Part shown: in pieces, positions 12,783-25,806 of the stretch
Numbering within the stretch: position 1 is the first letter of the stretch
Layout of the letters: every line of letters starts with the position of its first letter
Assembly (NCBI GenBank): GCA_002335605.1
Contig: BEDY01000003.1
Location: 992,001-1,056,000, forward strand
Direction of reading: 5' to 3'
Length of the DNA stretch: 64,000 nucleotides
Source of the DNA: Prillingera fragicola
Taxonomy: Eukaryota; Basidiomycota; Tremellomycetes; Trichosporonales; Trichosporonaceae
Program-made: the position numbers and the translations under genes
Notes under the pieces: generated by a model
Told to the model about the DNA's origin: nothing
The model's input: the letters and a program-made list of their open reading frames with translations, nothing else
The model's database searches: none

Positions 12783-14686
12783 ATGCTCTGCGCGACTGCT
12801 ATCCCGCGCAGCCTGCGCGCGTCGGTTGCCCACTCGCGCACCGCCGCCGAGTCCGCCAAGATTCTCAAGTCAGCCACTGCCCTCCCCCGTAACCGCCCGT
12901 CATCGACTCGCGGTCTCGCGACGCCGACCGATGCCAATGCCGGCGCCACCCCCGTTAGGCACTACGGCGGCCTCAAGGACCAGGACCGTATCTTCACCAA
13001 CCTCTTCTGCAAGCACGACTTCCGGTTAGTATTCACAGCGCGCCCGACGGCGATCGGAGCATTGGCCGGTGCCGTGGAGCCTCGCGTTGCGCTTCACGGC
13101 GCCAACCTGGGCGTTCTCTCCCGGAATAGCCGCATTAGCTGCAGTTTGCGAAGGAGACTGCACATGGCAGGGCGGGCATCGGAAGAGAGAGCATGTTGAT
13201 GTCTCGGCGCTGACACATCGCAGCCTCAAAGGTGCCAAGGAGCGTGGTGACTGGCACCGCACCAAGGACATTCTCCTCAAGGGCGACAGCTGGATCATCA
13301 ACACCATGAAGGAGTCTGGGCTCCGTGGCCGTGGAGGTGCCGGTTTCCCCTCGGGTCTCAAGTGGAGCTTTAGTGGGTACATTGTGCGGGATGAGTTTAC
13401 TGACAACATTCAGTGAACAAGCCTGGATGGGAGAAGGACGGCAGGCCACGATACCTTGTCGTCAACGCCGACGAGGGAGAGCCCGGAACCTGCAAGGACC
13501 GTGAGATTATGCGCGGTGACCCCCACAAGCTCATCGAGGGCTGCCTCGTTGCCGGCCGCGCAATGAACGCTACCGCCGCGTACATTTACATTCGTGGAGA
13601 GTTTATCCAGGAGGCGTCGCACCTCCAGATTGCCATTGATGAGGCGTACGCTGCTGGTCTCATCGGCAAGAATGCTTGCAACTCTGGCTACGACTTTGAC
13701 GTCTACCTCCACCGCGGCGCCGGTGCTTACATTTGTGGTGAGGAGACTGCTCTTATCGAGTCCCTCGAGGGCAAGCAGGGCAAGCCCCGTCTCAAGCCCC
13801 CCTTCCCCGCCGATGTCGGTCTGTTCGGTTGCCCCTCGACTGTCGCCAACGTCGAGACTGTCGCCGTCGCCCCTACCATTGCCCGTCGCGGTGGCTCTTG
13901 GTTTGCCTCGTTTGGCCGTGAGCGTAACTCGGGCACCAAGGTGTTCTGTATCTCGGGTCACGTCAACAACCCCTGTGTCGTCGAGGAGGAAATGTCGATC
14001 CCTCTCCAGGAGCTGCTCGAGAAGCACTGTGGCGGTATCCGTGGTGGATGGCAGAACCTCAAGGGCGTCATTCCCGGTGGTTGCTCTGTCCCCGTCATTA
14101 CCCGTGATGTCGCGGAAAAGTGTCTCATGGACTATGACTCGCTCAAGGACAATGGCACCTCGCTCGGCACAGGTGCTGTCATTGTCATGGACAACACCAC
14201 CGACATGATCAACGCCATTGCACGCTTCGCTAAGTTTTACAAGCACGAGTCTTGCGGACAGTGCACACCATGCCGCGAGGGCACAACCTGGATGATGAAC
14301 ATGATGAACCGTATGGTCGAGGGCCGCGCACAGGTGCGCGAGATCGACATGCTTCTGGAGCTTACGTAAGTTTGATTTTGGGTTCAGAGTCCGGGGCATT
14401 CAGGGTCGTGATGCTTCTGCGTGGTCCTCGCCAGCACATTGTGGCTCCTCGCCGTCAGCGCTGACTCTTTCGTAGTAAACAAGTCGAGGGTCACACTATC
14501 TGCGCTCTCGGTGATGCAAGTGCCTGGCCTATCCAGGCCCTGATAGCCAGGTTCCGCCCGGAGGTCGAGGAGCGTATGCGCCAATTCCACGAGAAGAATG
14601 GCCAGACTTTGTTCGGCGGCGCGCTCGCGACCCCGACTCAGCAGGCGCGCCCCGACTCACTGGGAGAGTTTGCTGCGACGCGGTGA
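12783..14686 (+). CDS. nuo51: NADH:ubiquinone oxidoreductase 51 kDa subunit (complex I, NDUFV1/NUBM)
   Basis: Exons 12783-13024, 13224-13372, 13414-14365 and 14476-14686 encode 517 residues. This subunit binds NADH, FMN and the N3 iron-sulfur cluster at the tip of complex I in mitochondria. The glycine-rich NADH/FMN motif [10 protein letters not shown] lies at 116-125, [13 protein letters not shown] and [17 protein letters not shown] follow, and the 4Fe-4S ligands are CGQCTPC (Cys 411, 414, 417) and Cys 457 in TICALGD. The first 40 or so residues are Arg/Ser/Ala rich with few acidic residues, a mitochondrial presequence. The family is highly conserved, so the joins are safe; intron 1 (199 nt) is long for this window. 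The presence of complex I excludes Saccharomyces-like yeasts. Confidence 0.98.
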
Positions 14687-15366
14687 GAGGCGACTCTGGA
14701 GGCTGAGTGAGTGCACGCGCATGCTAGATATGTTTTCATAGTGGTTTACCTCAAGCTGTGCTTGGCGCAAATGAATGGTGGTATTTCACTGTAGGCGTGA
14801 ATAGTAGCGTGTTGGTCAATTGGGAGAGAGATTGGCCGGGCTTGCCACGTACATCACCACTCCTCTTCGCATGCTGCATGTGTATGAGCGGTCTGAGCGT
14901 AGGGATATGTCGATGTCGAACGTTGCTCTTACGTAACGCGACGATGTAACCGAGTTTGGTGCCTTAGATAGAGCCCGTTGGCATTTCATTAGGGATGTAG
15001 GCCAGCTCAAGTTCTAATAGGCCTGCGGGACGGATTAGGATTCGCGACTCGCACCAATTACAAAGTGTGCCACCCATCAGGCAGTGTGTGAAGCCACCGC
15101 AACCCTCACTCGTCGTCCTTGTCGTCGCGCATCCCCCCACTTGCCACCCTCTTCCCTCCTCTCCGTTCCTCTTCTTTCTACCTTTTCCGCTCCCGTGGTA
15201 GACTTCACCCTCCTTTGGCTTTCTCGACAATCACCCATGCTCACAGCGCTTTCGCCACTTTACCCCGGCAGTGAGCTTGCTGCCTAAGTCAGGCCGATAA
15301 CCCTCAAGCCTCAACCACCTCTTGGAGATTTCCTTCTCTAACCAACCCCAACGCAAGCACCTCCTG
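14687..15366. promoter_or_regulatory. Intergenic with pyrimidine-rich leader of the HECT ligase
   Basis: The first half is the 3' region of the complex I gene. From about 15120 to 15240 the plus strand is strongly C/T rich, as is usual for fungal promoters and 5' leaders, and it precedes the HECT ligase ATG at 15367. No other element seen. Confidence 0.5.
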
Positions 15367-18300
15367 ATGGATCGCACAGGAAACGACACATCTCATTCCC
15401 ATCGACAGACACTATCATTAGCCAACTCGCAACAGCAGTCTTCTCTTAATATCAATCAAGCCGGCGGCACCTCTTCGGCACCAGCCAGTTCTCATCAACC
15501 CACGACGACCCGTGCTGCAACCCGCAACACCCGCAGCAGCGATTCTTCTCTCAATCAACAATCAGGCAGCTCCGAGGTATCGCCCAGCTCACCGGTAGCC
15601 CCTGCAGTCCCTCGCCGCTCATCGCGCTTGTCAACCGTGCATTCCGCTGATAACGATCAGCCCGCGTCCAGCTCCAGTGGCAAAGGCAAGCAAAAGGCAG
15701 AGGCCCCAAACTCCACTGGTTCATCATCGAAGAGGTGAGTTTTCAGCCATTGCGGTTTGCATGATGCCGCGCAGGGTCTGTGCGGCGTCAGGCAAGGAGC
15801 ATGTGTCCGCCTAATGCACTGCTGATGTGTACAGGGCGCGGGCATCTGGCTCCCCTTCCAACGCCTCTGTAGATAGAAAGGGCAAAAAGCGAGCCAATAG
15901 GGAGTCCACTCCTCCTGCCTCTGACCCCTCCGACGACCCAGAGCCGTCTCCCAAGCGGGCCAAAAAGACACAAACGGTCAAGAGCTCGTCGCGCAACGCT
16001 GGCGAAGGCTCGAGCAAAGGAAAGGGCAAGGCAAATCCTGCAAAGACAAAGAGCATGCCCAAGAAGGCTGTGTGAGTTACCTGCTTGTTTCTGTGCGCGA
16101 GTCATTCCTGACGTCGACAGCCCCAAGCTGAAGAAGGGCGCGGCCTCGAGTGGCAACGACCGTTCCAAGAAGGGTGACGCTTGTGAGTGCCACTGTGTGC
16201 AACTGCGATGGACAAGCAGGGCTGATTAGTTTAGCCGCGCGGCAACTCATTGACGATCATATGGACGAGGACGAGTCCCATTGGGACGATGCAGGTGGCT
16301 CTCACGCAGCGGGACTCCTCGGTGACGAGCCGTTCCACGAGGACGAGGACATGGACGACTCGGAGCATGATGACGAGGACGACGACGGCCTAGGCTTTGG
16401 GGGCCGCGGCGGCACCTCGGCCTACGACCGTCTCGCTCGCCTCGCTGACAGTGCCATGTTTGATGAAGCTACCGCCGCTGCCCTCTTTGGTGGCGAGTTC
16501 CGCGCACTTGGAGGCATAATGTCTGGTCTCTCCAACCGCTTCAAGCGCTTAAAAACCGACCTGCGCTCTCGAAAGATTGCAACTCGTCTGTCGGCTCTGC
16601 GCGAGTGCAGCGACCTCCTTCTCGTTAGCAACGAGGATACTCTCGGTGCTTCATTCTCCACCTCGTCCTTTGCCACAGAGTTTATCGCGATTCTCGACGG
16701 CAAGCCCAACGTGGACCACCACGCATCTGGCGACGGCGAAGAGGATGGTGACGATGACGACGGCATGAGTGACCCTGAGCAAATGGATGAGGATGCGCAA
16801 CTCGCCGCAGCCCTTGCCATGAGCACCGGTGGAGCGTTCCCTGGAGGCGACGACCAGGACGAGATGGAGTGTCAGTTGCTAGCGTGCCGGTGCCTCGCCC
16901 ACCTTATGGAGGCTCTGCCTGGATCTGGGCACACCCTCGTGCATCTCGGTGCTGTCCCTGTTCTGTGCTCCAAGCTCAACGAAATCTCATACATTGAGCT
17001 TGCTGAGCAGACCTTGAGCGTGAGTACAAACTACCTGGCTTGAACTAATCTCTGCAGACGATGGAGAAGATTTCGGCCGAATACCCTGCCTCCATCGTGC
17101 GCGATGGCGGTCTTGCCGCTCTTTTGAACTACCTGCCCTTCTTCTCGACCAATGTTCAACGTACTGCTGTAACTGCTGCCGCCAACTGCTGCCGCAACAT
17201 ATCCGGCGAGCACTTTGCCATGATCCGCGATGTCTTCCCGATCTTGCGCGATGTGCTTACGCAGTCTGACCAGCGTCTCGTTGAGCAGGCCACTCTAGCA
17301 GTCGTTCGCACCCTAGAGTCGTATCGCCACAACGCCGAGCACCTGGAGGGACTTCTCGATGTACCCACAGTTGTTGCAATCAACGCCCTTCTCATGCCGT
17401 CCGGTGGATCCCCACTCATTTCAGACTCGACATACACGCATCTTCTGAAAGCTCTCACCTCGGCAGCTCGTGCTTCGGCAAAGGTCACCATTGCCTTCCT
17501 CGAGGCTGGAATGACTAGCACCATCCACTATATTCTGACCGGCGTCCTGCCTTCGTCGCATGAAGACCAGGAGCAAGGCGGCGCCCCTGGCCAGCAAGGT
17601 CTTGGAGGTGGCGTTGCAGACATGGCGATCATGCAGAACCTCGCCCACCGTCCCAAGGACCAGGTTGAGGAGGCCCTCAGTTTCATCAGCGAATTGCTGC
17701 CTCCCCTTCCGCGTGACGGCGTCTTTGATCACCGTTCGTACTCTGAGAAGAACTTGGCGAGGATCAAGAAGGGGCGTGGACGTTCGGAGCGTTCGCGTCA
17801 ACGCCTTCAGCGCACCGCTACTGATGAGGGCAAGGGCAATGGGGAAGGATCTACACCGTCGACGGCACCTGGAACCCCTGGCGAGTCTGCCGATGCGGCT
17901 CCAGCTGCTGCGACCTCGCTGATAACGCTCGCGTCGTATTCCGGCAAGGCAAAGCGCGACGCCGAGGCCCAGTACGAGCAGCGTCTGTCGCTCCTCAAAT
18001 CCCAGCCAGACCTCGTGTCCAAGTTCATGCGCTCCCTCGTTCCCGTGCTGGTCGACGTGTACGCTGCGTCCGTCAGCCTGCGAGTTCGAACCAAGGCGCT
18101 TATGGGACTTGTCAAGGCAGCTGCCTTTGCCGAGGTTGATGACCTTCAGCTTACTCTGACTGTGAGTGCTAGTAGCCAGCGCCATGAACAGTGCTAACAA
18201 GTCTGCAGTCCGTTCCCATGGCCAGCTTCCTCGGGTCCATCATCTCGTCCAAAGACAACGCTGCGTTTGTCCTCCAGGCCCTTCAGCTGGTGGAGCTCCT

Positions 18301-21300
18301 CACCGCCAAGCTCCCGCACGTGTACCTCATGTCGTTCATTCGTGAGGGCGTGGTCTATGAGATTGACTCTCTTGCCGGTGAAGAACTTAGCTCAAAGGCA
18401 AAGGAGAGGGCGGAGGCTGAAGCTGCCGCTACCGCTGCTGCAAACAAGTCTTCAGACTCTGAAGACAAGTCTAAACCCGCTGAGGGTACTTCTACATCTG
18501 CTGAGCCCCCCAAACCGGGACCATCTGCGGAACTCTCTGGCGTCATAGCGACGTTGATGCAAGAGGCGTCTGGCTTGCATACACCGTCGCGCAAGAGCAA
18601 CACATCGGATCCCAACGACGCCAACATTGTCCGCGCCAGGATCATTGGTGCCAAGAAGATCTTCGACGTTGACGGCTCTCAGGGCAACGAGGCGTCTGTC
18701 GTTCTCGACGAGCTCAACGCCCTGGTTAAGAGGCTATGCGTCCCAGAGGCGAGCGAAGCTGAGCTTCGCGACACCCTCCGTGAGATCGCGGCCCAGTTCT
18801 CCAACGTTGGACAAGCGCTGTCAAGCTTTGAGTTGCTCAAAAGCGGCCTGGTGGAAGGTCTGCTCGAGTACGTTGGCATTGAGGGAACAGTTTCTTCCAG
18901 TGCTCGTCGTGAAATCTTTTACGACATCTTCTCGGACACGACACTGGCATCCCCCTCGCCCCTCGTCATGCTCATCAAGCGTCTTCACGAATCGCTTGGC
19001 CGTCTCGAGAGCCTCGAGGTTGAGACTGCTTTCAACGGCCTTGGTGGCTCAAACTCGGCCGCTTCGCTGGCTCGGTCCATGCGCATCCGACTCCTCGCTG
19101 AAGAGGGCCAGGACATTCCCAAGCAGATCGGTACTCTCAGCGTCACCATCCAGGCAATCGCCCCAGTGCAGGCTCTTCACGACTACCTTCGCCCCCGCAT
19201 TGCCGACCCTGGATATCTGAGTGGAGCTTCATCGCTGCAGAACATGTTTGCAGCATACGCCGCAGCTAGTAAGGGACCCGGTGGCAGTGGTGGTAGCTCC
19301 ACTTCGCGTCTTCTGGCTGCTCTTGCCGCTCAGGGAGGCAGTCTTGGAGGACCTCCTGGCGCGAGCTCTGCTCTGGCAGCTGCCGCGGGAGCGTCGACCT
19401 CGTCAAAACCTGAAACTTCCGCTGAGGACACCGATGCGTCGAAGAAGGACGCAAAGCCCCAGCGCCGTCGCAGTGCTCGACTCAGTGGCCTTCCTCCAGA
19501 CCCGGAGTCGGCCGAGCGGGACACAGCTGGTGAAGGTACCGAGGAGAGTGCAGCTGAGCCCAGCGTGCTGCCTCAGATGCCGTTGAGCATGGACTTCGAT
19601 GACGACTATTCGGACGAGGAGTACGATGCCGAAGTCTTTGAGGAGGACATGGAGGAAGAGCTAGCCCGTCCCACCGAGAAGGTCGTCAACATGTCTGTGG
19701 CTCCCGATGGATCTCGCGTCGAAGCCAAGACCCCGGACGGCACCCGCATTGCTACACCAAACCAAGCTGCCGCCGCAGCTGGAGCCTCGACGTCTGCCGC
19801 TACCCCATCTCGGACGGGTTCCTATGCGGGAGCTGTCAAGACTGCTCCCGTCGACTGGCACCTCGAGTTCTCCATAAATGGCCAGGTGCTTGCCCTGGAG
19901 GACACGATCTACGGCGCTGTTCACAAGCACGCTCAGAGCACGAACGCTATAGGCAATGTGTTCAACATTCCCGTTACCTTCAAGTTCCGCAAGGTCGACG
20001 GCCCAGCCCCGACCAAGCAGGAGCAGCCTCTCGATGCTCCTTCTCCTGCCTCGACTGCAAGCCCTCTGCCATCTGTGCTTGACCCAGCCGGCCCAGTGTC
20101 CAAGATCCTGCGACTCTTGCGCGTGGTCCACAACCTCTGTGCCGACGGGCGTGATGTTGCTGGCCGCAAGGATGTCCCCGAGGAGGGGCTTTTCGTCAAC
20201 AACAAGCTCACAGCGAAGCTCACGCGCCAGCTGGAAGAGACTATGATTCTTGCCAGCAATTGCCTTCCCGAGTGGGCTGTGGAGCTTCCCAAGCACTTCT
20301 CCTTCCTGTACCCCTTCGAGACGCGCTACGCCTTCCTCCGCTCCACCTCGTTTGGCTATGGCCGTCTCATCGCTCACTGGCAGGCGTCGCAGCCACGCAA
20401 TAGCAACCGTCGTGACGACAGCCTCGCCCACCTTGGCCGGCTTGTTCGCCAGAAGGTGCGCATCTCTCGTGCCCAGCTGCTTGAATCCTGCGCAAAGGTG
20501 CTGGAGCTGTACGGCACCTCGAACGGTATCTTGGAGGTCGAGTACTTTGACGAGATCGGCACAGGTCTTGGCCCGACGCTTGAGTTCTACAGCCTTGCGT
20601 CCAAGGAGTTTGCCCGCCGCAACCTACACATGTGGCGCGACGAGGATGAGTCGCAGGAGGGATCATACGTACACCACCCTCACGGCCTCTTCCCCGCGCC
20701 CATTTCCGCCACCGACCAGGCCGCAGAGGTGACCGCGACACGACTGCCTTACTTTAAGACCCTTGGCCTGTTCATTGGGCGTGCGCTGTTGGACTCGCGC
20801 ATCATAGATGTCAACCTCAACAAGGTCTTCCTCAAGCTGCTCCTTGGACAGCCTGTGAAGCAGTCTATTGCGACTCTCAAACTTGTCGACCCCTCGCTTG
20901 CGCGTTCGCTGGAGCGTCTGCAGACGTACCTCCACGCGCGCAAGGAGATTGAGTCCCTCGCGTCGCTGCCCGCTGCTGGTCGCCGCAGCAAGCTTGCTGC
21001 TCTGAGTATCAGCGGAGCCAAGCTCCAGGATCTCTCTCTCGACTTCACTCTCCCTGGCTACGACATTGAGCTCAAGCCCGGCGGAAGCAAGATTGACGTC
21101 GACGACTCCAACCTTGAAGAGTACCTGGAGCTCGTCCTCGACAAGACTCTGGGTTCGGGAGTTGCGCAGCAGGTCAAGCAGCTGCAGGAAGGCTTCTCGA
21201 TGATTTTCCCAGTCCAGGATCTGCGCATCTTCTCCCCCGAAGAGCTCACGCTCCTCACTGGCAACTCGGATGAGGACTGGTCTCGCGAGACCCTCGAGCA

Positions 21301-21682
21301 GTCGATCAAGGCCGACCACGGTTACAACTCTGACAGCCGTACTTTCCGTAACTTTATTGAAGTCATGGCCGAGTACTCCAAGGAGGAGCGCCGTGAATTC
21401 CTTCAATTGTGAGTGTACCTCATCGACATTGGAGAGCCGTACTGACTGAGCAGCATGACTGGCGCCCCCAAACTTCCCATGGGCGGTTTCCGGTCTCTCA
21501 CTCCTGCCTTCACCGTCGTGCGGAAACCCCACGAACCCCCCTACAAGGCCGACTCGTATCTGCCGTCTACCTCGTCTTGCGCCAACTACGTCAAGCTCCC
21601 CGACTATTCGTCCAAAGAGGTGCTCGCGAGCCAGGTGTGGCGTGCAGTCGAAGACGGAGCGGGTTCCTTCCACCTGTCCTAG
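15367..21682 (+). CDS. UFD4: UFD4/TRIP12-type HECT E3 ubiquitin ligase
   Basis: Seven exons, 15367-15734, 15835-16071, 16121-16182, 16235-17019, 17058-18161, 18209-21408 and 21454-21682, encode 1994 residues. The N-terminal 230 residues are Ser/Lys-rich and disordered. An armadillo-like region follows (about 260-750, with EKISAEYPASIVRDGGLAAL). The middle has acidic and Ala/Ser-rich linkers. The C-terminal HECT domain includes LEVEYFDEIGTGLGPTLEFY (about 1620) and the catalytic Cys at about 1961 in STSSCANYVKLPDYSS, coded by the last exon. UFD4/TRIP12 ligases extend ubiquitin chains on ubiquitin-fusion and N-degron substrates. The start is the first ATG in frame after the C/T-rich leader. Alternative: another ARM-HECT ligase, but the spacing fits UFD4/TRIP12 best. 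Confidence 0.95.
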
Positions 21683-21880
21683 AGGACTGGTGTGGACATT
21701 CTCCTCATTTCCCCCTTTCCCCTCTCCTCCTCATCCCATGCCCATTGTCATTAGTCTCGTATCATGACGCCGCTCGGCGTAAATGTATCGTACGTATTTT
21801 CCATCTGCCCTAACGTTGGGTCGCAATTGCCCAAGTTTTGGGTCAACACTGACGCTCCTACATGGCCATCTTACAACACC

Positions 21881-23020
21881 CTACTTTGCCCAGATCTTTA
21901 TTGTACCGTCTGCAAGCTGTTAGCAGCTGCAGTAAACCCCAAAACTTACCAAGACTGGATGTGACCATTTCCTTGCCGTTGGGATTGCTGAGCACAGCGG
22001 TGATTGCCCTGTTATGAGCGACCGTGGTCCCCAGCGCCTTGCCGTCCAAGACGTTCCAGCTCCAGATACTCCCATCCTCGTCGCCAGCAATGACCGCACC
22101 TTCCCCGCGATTGAAAGCAGGCGTCGATCGCGTCTGCGACACTTTGTGTCCGGAAAAGGTTTGCAGGACTTGGCCGTTTGCGCGGTCAAACAACCGCATC
22201 TTGCCGTCTAGTGATGACACCAGGAGGGTATCCTTGGCCGAGGACGGAGAGGGAACTACTGCAGACACTGGTTCTGAGACTGTCAGCTTGCGATACCTTG
22301 CTGAGCATGGCTTACCTCCTACCAAATCCTCGGTCATCTTGCCCATCCGCATGTCGTAGCTCCTCACATTGCCATCGGCGCTACCTGCAATGATTTCGAC
22401 AGAGTCTGGTGGGATGCAAAGGGTCGTTATTGAAGAAGTCGCATCTTTCAGTGTCTGAAGTGGATCGCGTGCTGCGGCTCGCATGTCCCATAGCATGATC
22501 TTGGCGTCAAAGCCGGCTGAGCTGCGTGAGCAAGATGAAGAAAGTGAGGAGACTCTTACCACTCGCAAGAAGACTTGCGTCGTTGGAGAACGCAACTGCG
22601 TTGATCTTTCCGAAATGTCCCTGCAGGCGACGGAGAACAGCTCCACTTGCAACGTCCCAGACAAAGACCACCTTGTCGCCACCACAACTCGCAAACTTGG
22701 CGTTGTCATGAGCGCTGATAGTCAGCTCGTGTCTGTGACTAAAGCGCGCCAAACCCACATGTCTAGGGCAAGAACCTCGTGAGCGTGACCCTTGTATGCC
22801 TTGGTTTGTTTGCCTGCTGTTGGATTCCACAAGCGAATGGTGCGATCTGTTGACCCCGAGAGAATGTATTTTGAGCCATTGTTGTACCGCACCGTGTTGA
22901 CAGCGCCTTGATGACCATCGAGCCTGCATCGTTAGTTTAGCCTGTGATTTCCACGCACGTAAAAGTTAGCCGGCTTGGTATTGAGAGCAAGTCGGGCCCA
23001 TCTCCTCCTTGCGGGGCCAT
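21881..23020 (-). CDS. WDR83/MORG1-like WD40 scaffold protein
   Basis: Six minus-strand exons, 23020-22959, 22923-22759, 22714-22560, 22516-22316, 22273-21950 and 21909-21881, give 311 residues, the size of animal WDR83 (about 315). Seven WD repeats are visible, for example DRTIRLWNPTAGK, GGDKVVFVWDVASGAV, FDAKIMLWDMR, ADGNVRSYDMRMGK and EDGSIWSWNV, closing with LDGTIKIWAK from a 29-nt last exon. The order and wording (VVFVWDVASG, VRSYDMRMG, SSLDGKMRLFD) match WDR83/MORG1, a MAP-kinase scaffold also found with spliceosomes. All introns are 35-44 nt with CTRAC branch points. The role is inferred from family. The gene converges with the HECT ligase, 198 bp away. Confidence 0.88.
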
Positions 23021-24410
23021 GGCTGCTCTTCAAAGCGCGTAGTGGACTTTGGAGGGAGTCTGACAACCTCCACTTGAACACTTGACGAGCCGACAGTTGT
23101 GTACCTCCACCTGTCTGCTTCCGCTCATCCACGTGGTGCACGTGGTTGTGCTTCCGCTTTTCACCCTGGCCTGCCAAGGACAGTACGCAATCACTCCAGC
23201 AGTGACATTTAAGCTGCGGCTCCCGCTCTCACGCGTGATAAAAAGTCACCAATGATGGTTGTAGTCGTCTTGGTGTACGGTATACGGGGAGCCCAGGAAC
23301 TGTGAACCGCAGCCAAGCAAACAGAGTGTCCGTGCACGTAGTGAGGAAGGTGCCCACCCGACAGTTGATGGCGGGGGCTTCCTTGGCATCCCGCGGCGCC
23401 ACCGGTGGCTCGGGGCGACCCTGCCGTTGATTCCCTGTCCTCCGTCTCCTTTGCTGTTCTCAGTGGTTTTGAGCTGTGCGTACATTGCAGAGTATATGTC
23501 CACACCCAGAAAGTGACCGAGCTCGGCGCCGCTGAAACCAGCCTGGTCTGTGGGACCGATACTTGCCAATGGAGCCTCTGCTCCTTTGTGAGCTTGTGAG
23601 GACTGCACAAGGGTCTGATGCAGGGCTACAAACCCAGAGATCGCGCTAACCGTAAGACTATAGCCACTCAATCGCCAGTAGGCAACTCGAGTATCGGCGG
23701 TCGTCGAGTACCTGAGGGCCTGGGGGTCGTCACCACTACGCAATCAATATTACATGTGCGCGACAACAGCACACTGACCAAGGTGTCCACTGCGCCGCTG
23801 CGCCGCTGCGCAGATTGCTGCGCGCTGTAAGAGCCTCGGACGCAGATCATCTTGATACATTTTTTGGTTTCAGGGCGCAGAGCTTCAGGGACCTATGAGG
23901 AAGAAGGACGGCCTCCACCAGACACATGCGTGTTCCTGAACCATTTTCCCCGAAAAAATGAGTCAAAGAAGGTCCCACATGACGTCGCACGCTTGAACGA
24001 GGGGACCACAATGGCAGCAGTCGTTTGTGGCCGGTATGGGAGAGGGCTGCCTCGTCTCGGCATGGGAAGCTCATGTATCCTGAGCATTGTTAGGCTTGGT
24101 CGACTTGCCGCTCAGGATTCCCCAGAAATCAGGGACTAGTGTGTGTTGAACCCTTGGCACGCGTAATGATCGGGTCGACTCTGCTGTTGCGGTGCACAGT
24201 GCGCAGGCGGGTGGATAGTGTCGCCAGCTTGATATCTTTGGCTCACATCACAGTCTTTACATTGCATCACTCGCAGTACCACGTCGTCTGTGAGAACTTG
24301 TCGGCTCATCTTCATCACCCATTTCACCACCCGGTTCGCATCACATACACCGCATCTCTCATTCACCCCTCAACTCAACGTTACCCATCGCCTCGCGTCT
24401 CCTCTTGAAC
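23021..24410. promoter_or_regulatory. Divergent intergenic region, WDR83-like and AA14-like genes
   Basis: 1.39 kb between divergent genes. Two CACGTG hexamers (23130-23135 and 23139-23144) sit about 110-125 bp upstream of the WDR83-like start. A GCGCCGCT repeat of two units with flanking TGCGCAG lies near 23793-23815. A 165-codon minus-strand frame at 23246-23743 has no good ATG and no family resemblance, so I do not call it a gene. Confidence 0.45.
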
Positions 24411-25545
24411 ATGTTGGGCGCTGCAAAGTATGCCATTCTAGCTCTTGCTATCGCTACTGGGGTCGAATCTCAGTAAGTAGTCTCCTGCTGACCCTTTTCT
24501 CTGAATCAGAGGCTCACACTTTGCAGCATCACATTGTGGCACGCATCGCTCTTTGGCTTCAACTATCCTGATCCCGGAAGCACAGACCCCAGAGCACAGA
24601 ACTGGAACACGAACGCCGCCGTCTCTCCTTTGAGGCGAATGGACAACTTGACAGTGGAGAATTGGTTTGCCCACGGGTACAAGAACCTTACCCCCATCGC
24701 TGGCGCCTTCCTCGAGCTCCCAGTAGGCAAGTCTGCCACTTTCGAATTGTCGTGCAACCGCGCGTTCACCTCGTCTCGCGACCCTAATCACCAAGTCAAG
24801 ATTCCCGACATGGCCTGTGATGTGAGTAAATCTGCAGCAAAGATAAGGCATCGTCTAACCATAACAGGGTGACACGGGACCTTTGCACAACGCTAACAAG
24901 ATTGGCAAACCCCTCAATGCCTCCCTATTTGGTGGCACCGCCATCGCCATCGCCTACACATCTGATGTTGCTGCCCTCAAGCCAGAGGACATGACTATTA
25001 TCTCTGTCAATCCTCCCTCACCGTGGACCCGCCTCACCAACTACGACTTTCCCAAGAACTTGCCCCCGTGCCCCGAGGGTGGTTGTCTCTGTACGTGGAA
25101 CTGGATCCATTTGAGCAAGAACGGCGAGGGCTACGGCGCGGAAATGTACAACACTCTCTATCGCTGCAAGACGACGGGCGACGTGAACAGAAAGTATACT
25201 GTTCCTCGCGGCAAGGTCGCTGTCGAGTGCGCAAACGCCCCCGACAAATGTGTCACTGGCCCCAAGACTGGCATGTACATCCACCAGGTCGACGGCAACA
25301 ACATGCAGCCGCCCCCTGCTGGCTACGACAACCCATCGTACGACATGCGCTACGGGTGGAAGGACGGCGCTCAGGAGGATGCGGTCGTTTCCGGTTCGTC
25401 GACGTCAACCTCGGGTGACCCGTCCGCTTCGGTTCCCAGTGTGGGCGACACACAAAATGGCGGTGTCAACGGCGCGGGAGCCCTCGCTGTCCCCGCCATG
25501 GGAACACTCGTGGCCGCTTTTGTTGTCGGCACCGTGCTGGTCTAG
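24411..25545 (+). CDS. Secreted GPI-anchored AA14-like lytic polysaccharide monooxygenase
   Basis: Exons 24411-24472, 24527-24821 and 24868-25545 encode 344 residues. A 20-residue signal peptide (MLGAAKYAILALAIATGVES) is followed directly by His21, so cleavage would expose the N-terminal histidine needed for a copper histidine brace. The core resembles AA14 monooxygenases, which act on xylan-coated cellulose in wood-decay fungi: SLFGFN, IAIAYTSDVAALKPEDMTI, SVNPPSPWTR, CPEGGCLCTWNWIH and YDMRYGWKDGAQED. Candidate second copper ligand is His126 and axial Tyr near 213 (MYNTLYRC), chosen by comparison from memory. The Ser/Thr-rich tail and final hydrophobic segment indicate GPI anchoring, so the enzyme probably works at the cell surface. 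The brace-His codon is split by intron 1 (CA/C). Confidence 0.75.
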
Positions 25546-25806
25546 GCCACTTTCATTCGCGTTCAATCTAGATGAGCTTCCACAAACCAAAAGACACCTG
25601 TATCCTTAGCCTTTTCAACGACAATAGACATTTCGCCATTCGCCATCGCCACACGCACACACGCAACACAAGCACACGCCCACATCCTTTTTTATCAACC
25701 ACTATCCAAAATGGCATATCTCATAAACGATATCTCTGGTGCCCGTATTTTTTATACATAGATATAGAACTGCATACAACAATTATGAAAAGACGTCCTA
25801 TCGAGT

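Noticed and set aside
13410..14399. 329-codon ORF on the minus strand
   Set aside because: Antisense shadow of the complex I 51 kDa gene, created by C-ending codon bias.
20663..21673. 336-codon minus-strand ORF
   Set aside because: Antisense shadow of the HECT domain; no independent family resemblance.
23246..23743. 165-codon minus-strand frame between two divergent genes
   Set aside because: No ATG near its start, no recognisable motif, and it lies in a probable promoter region.
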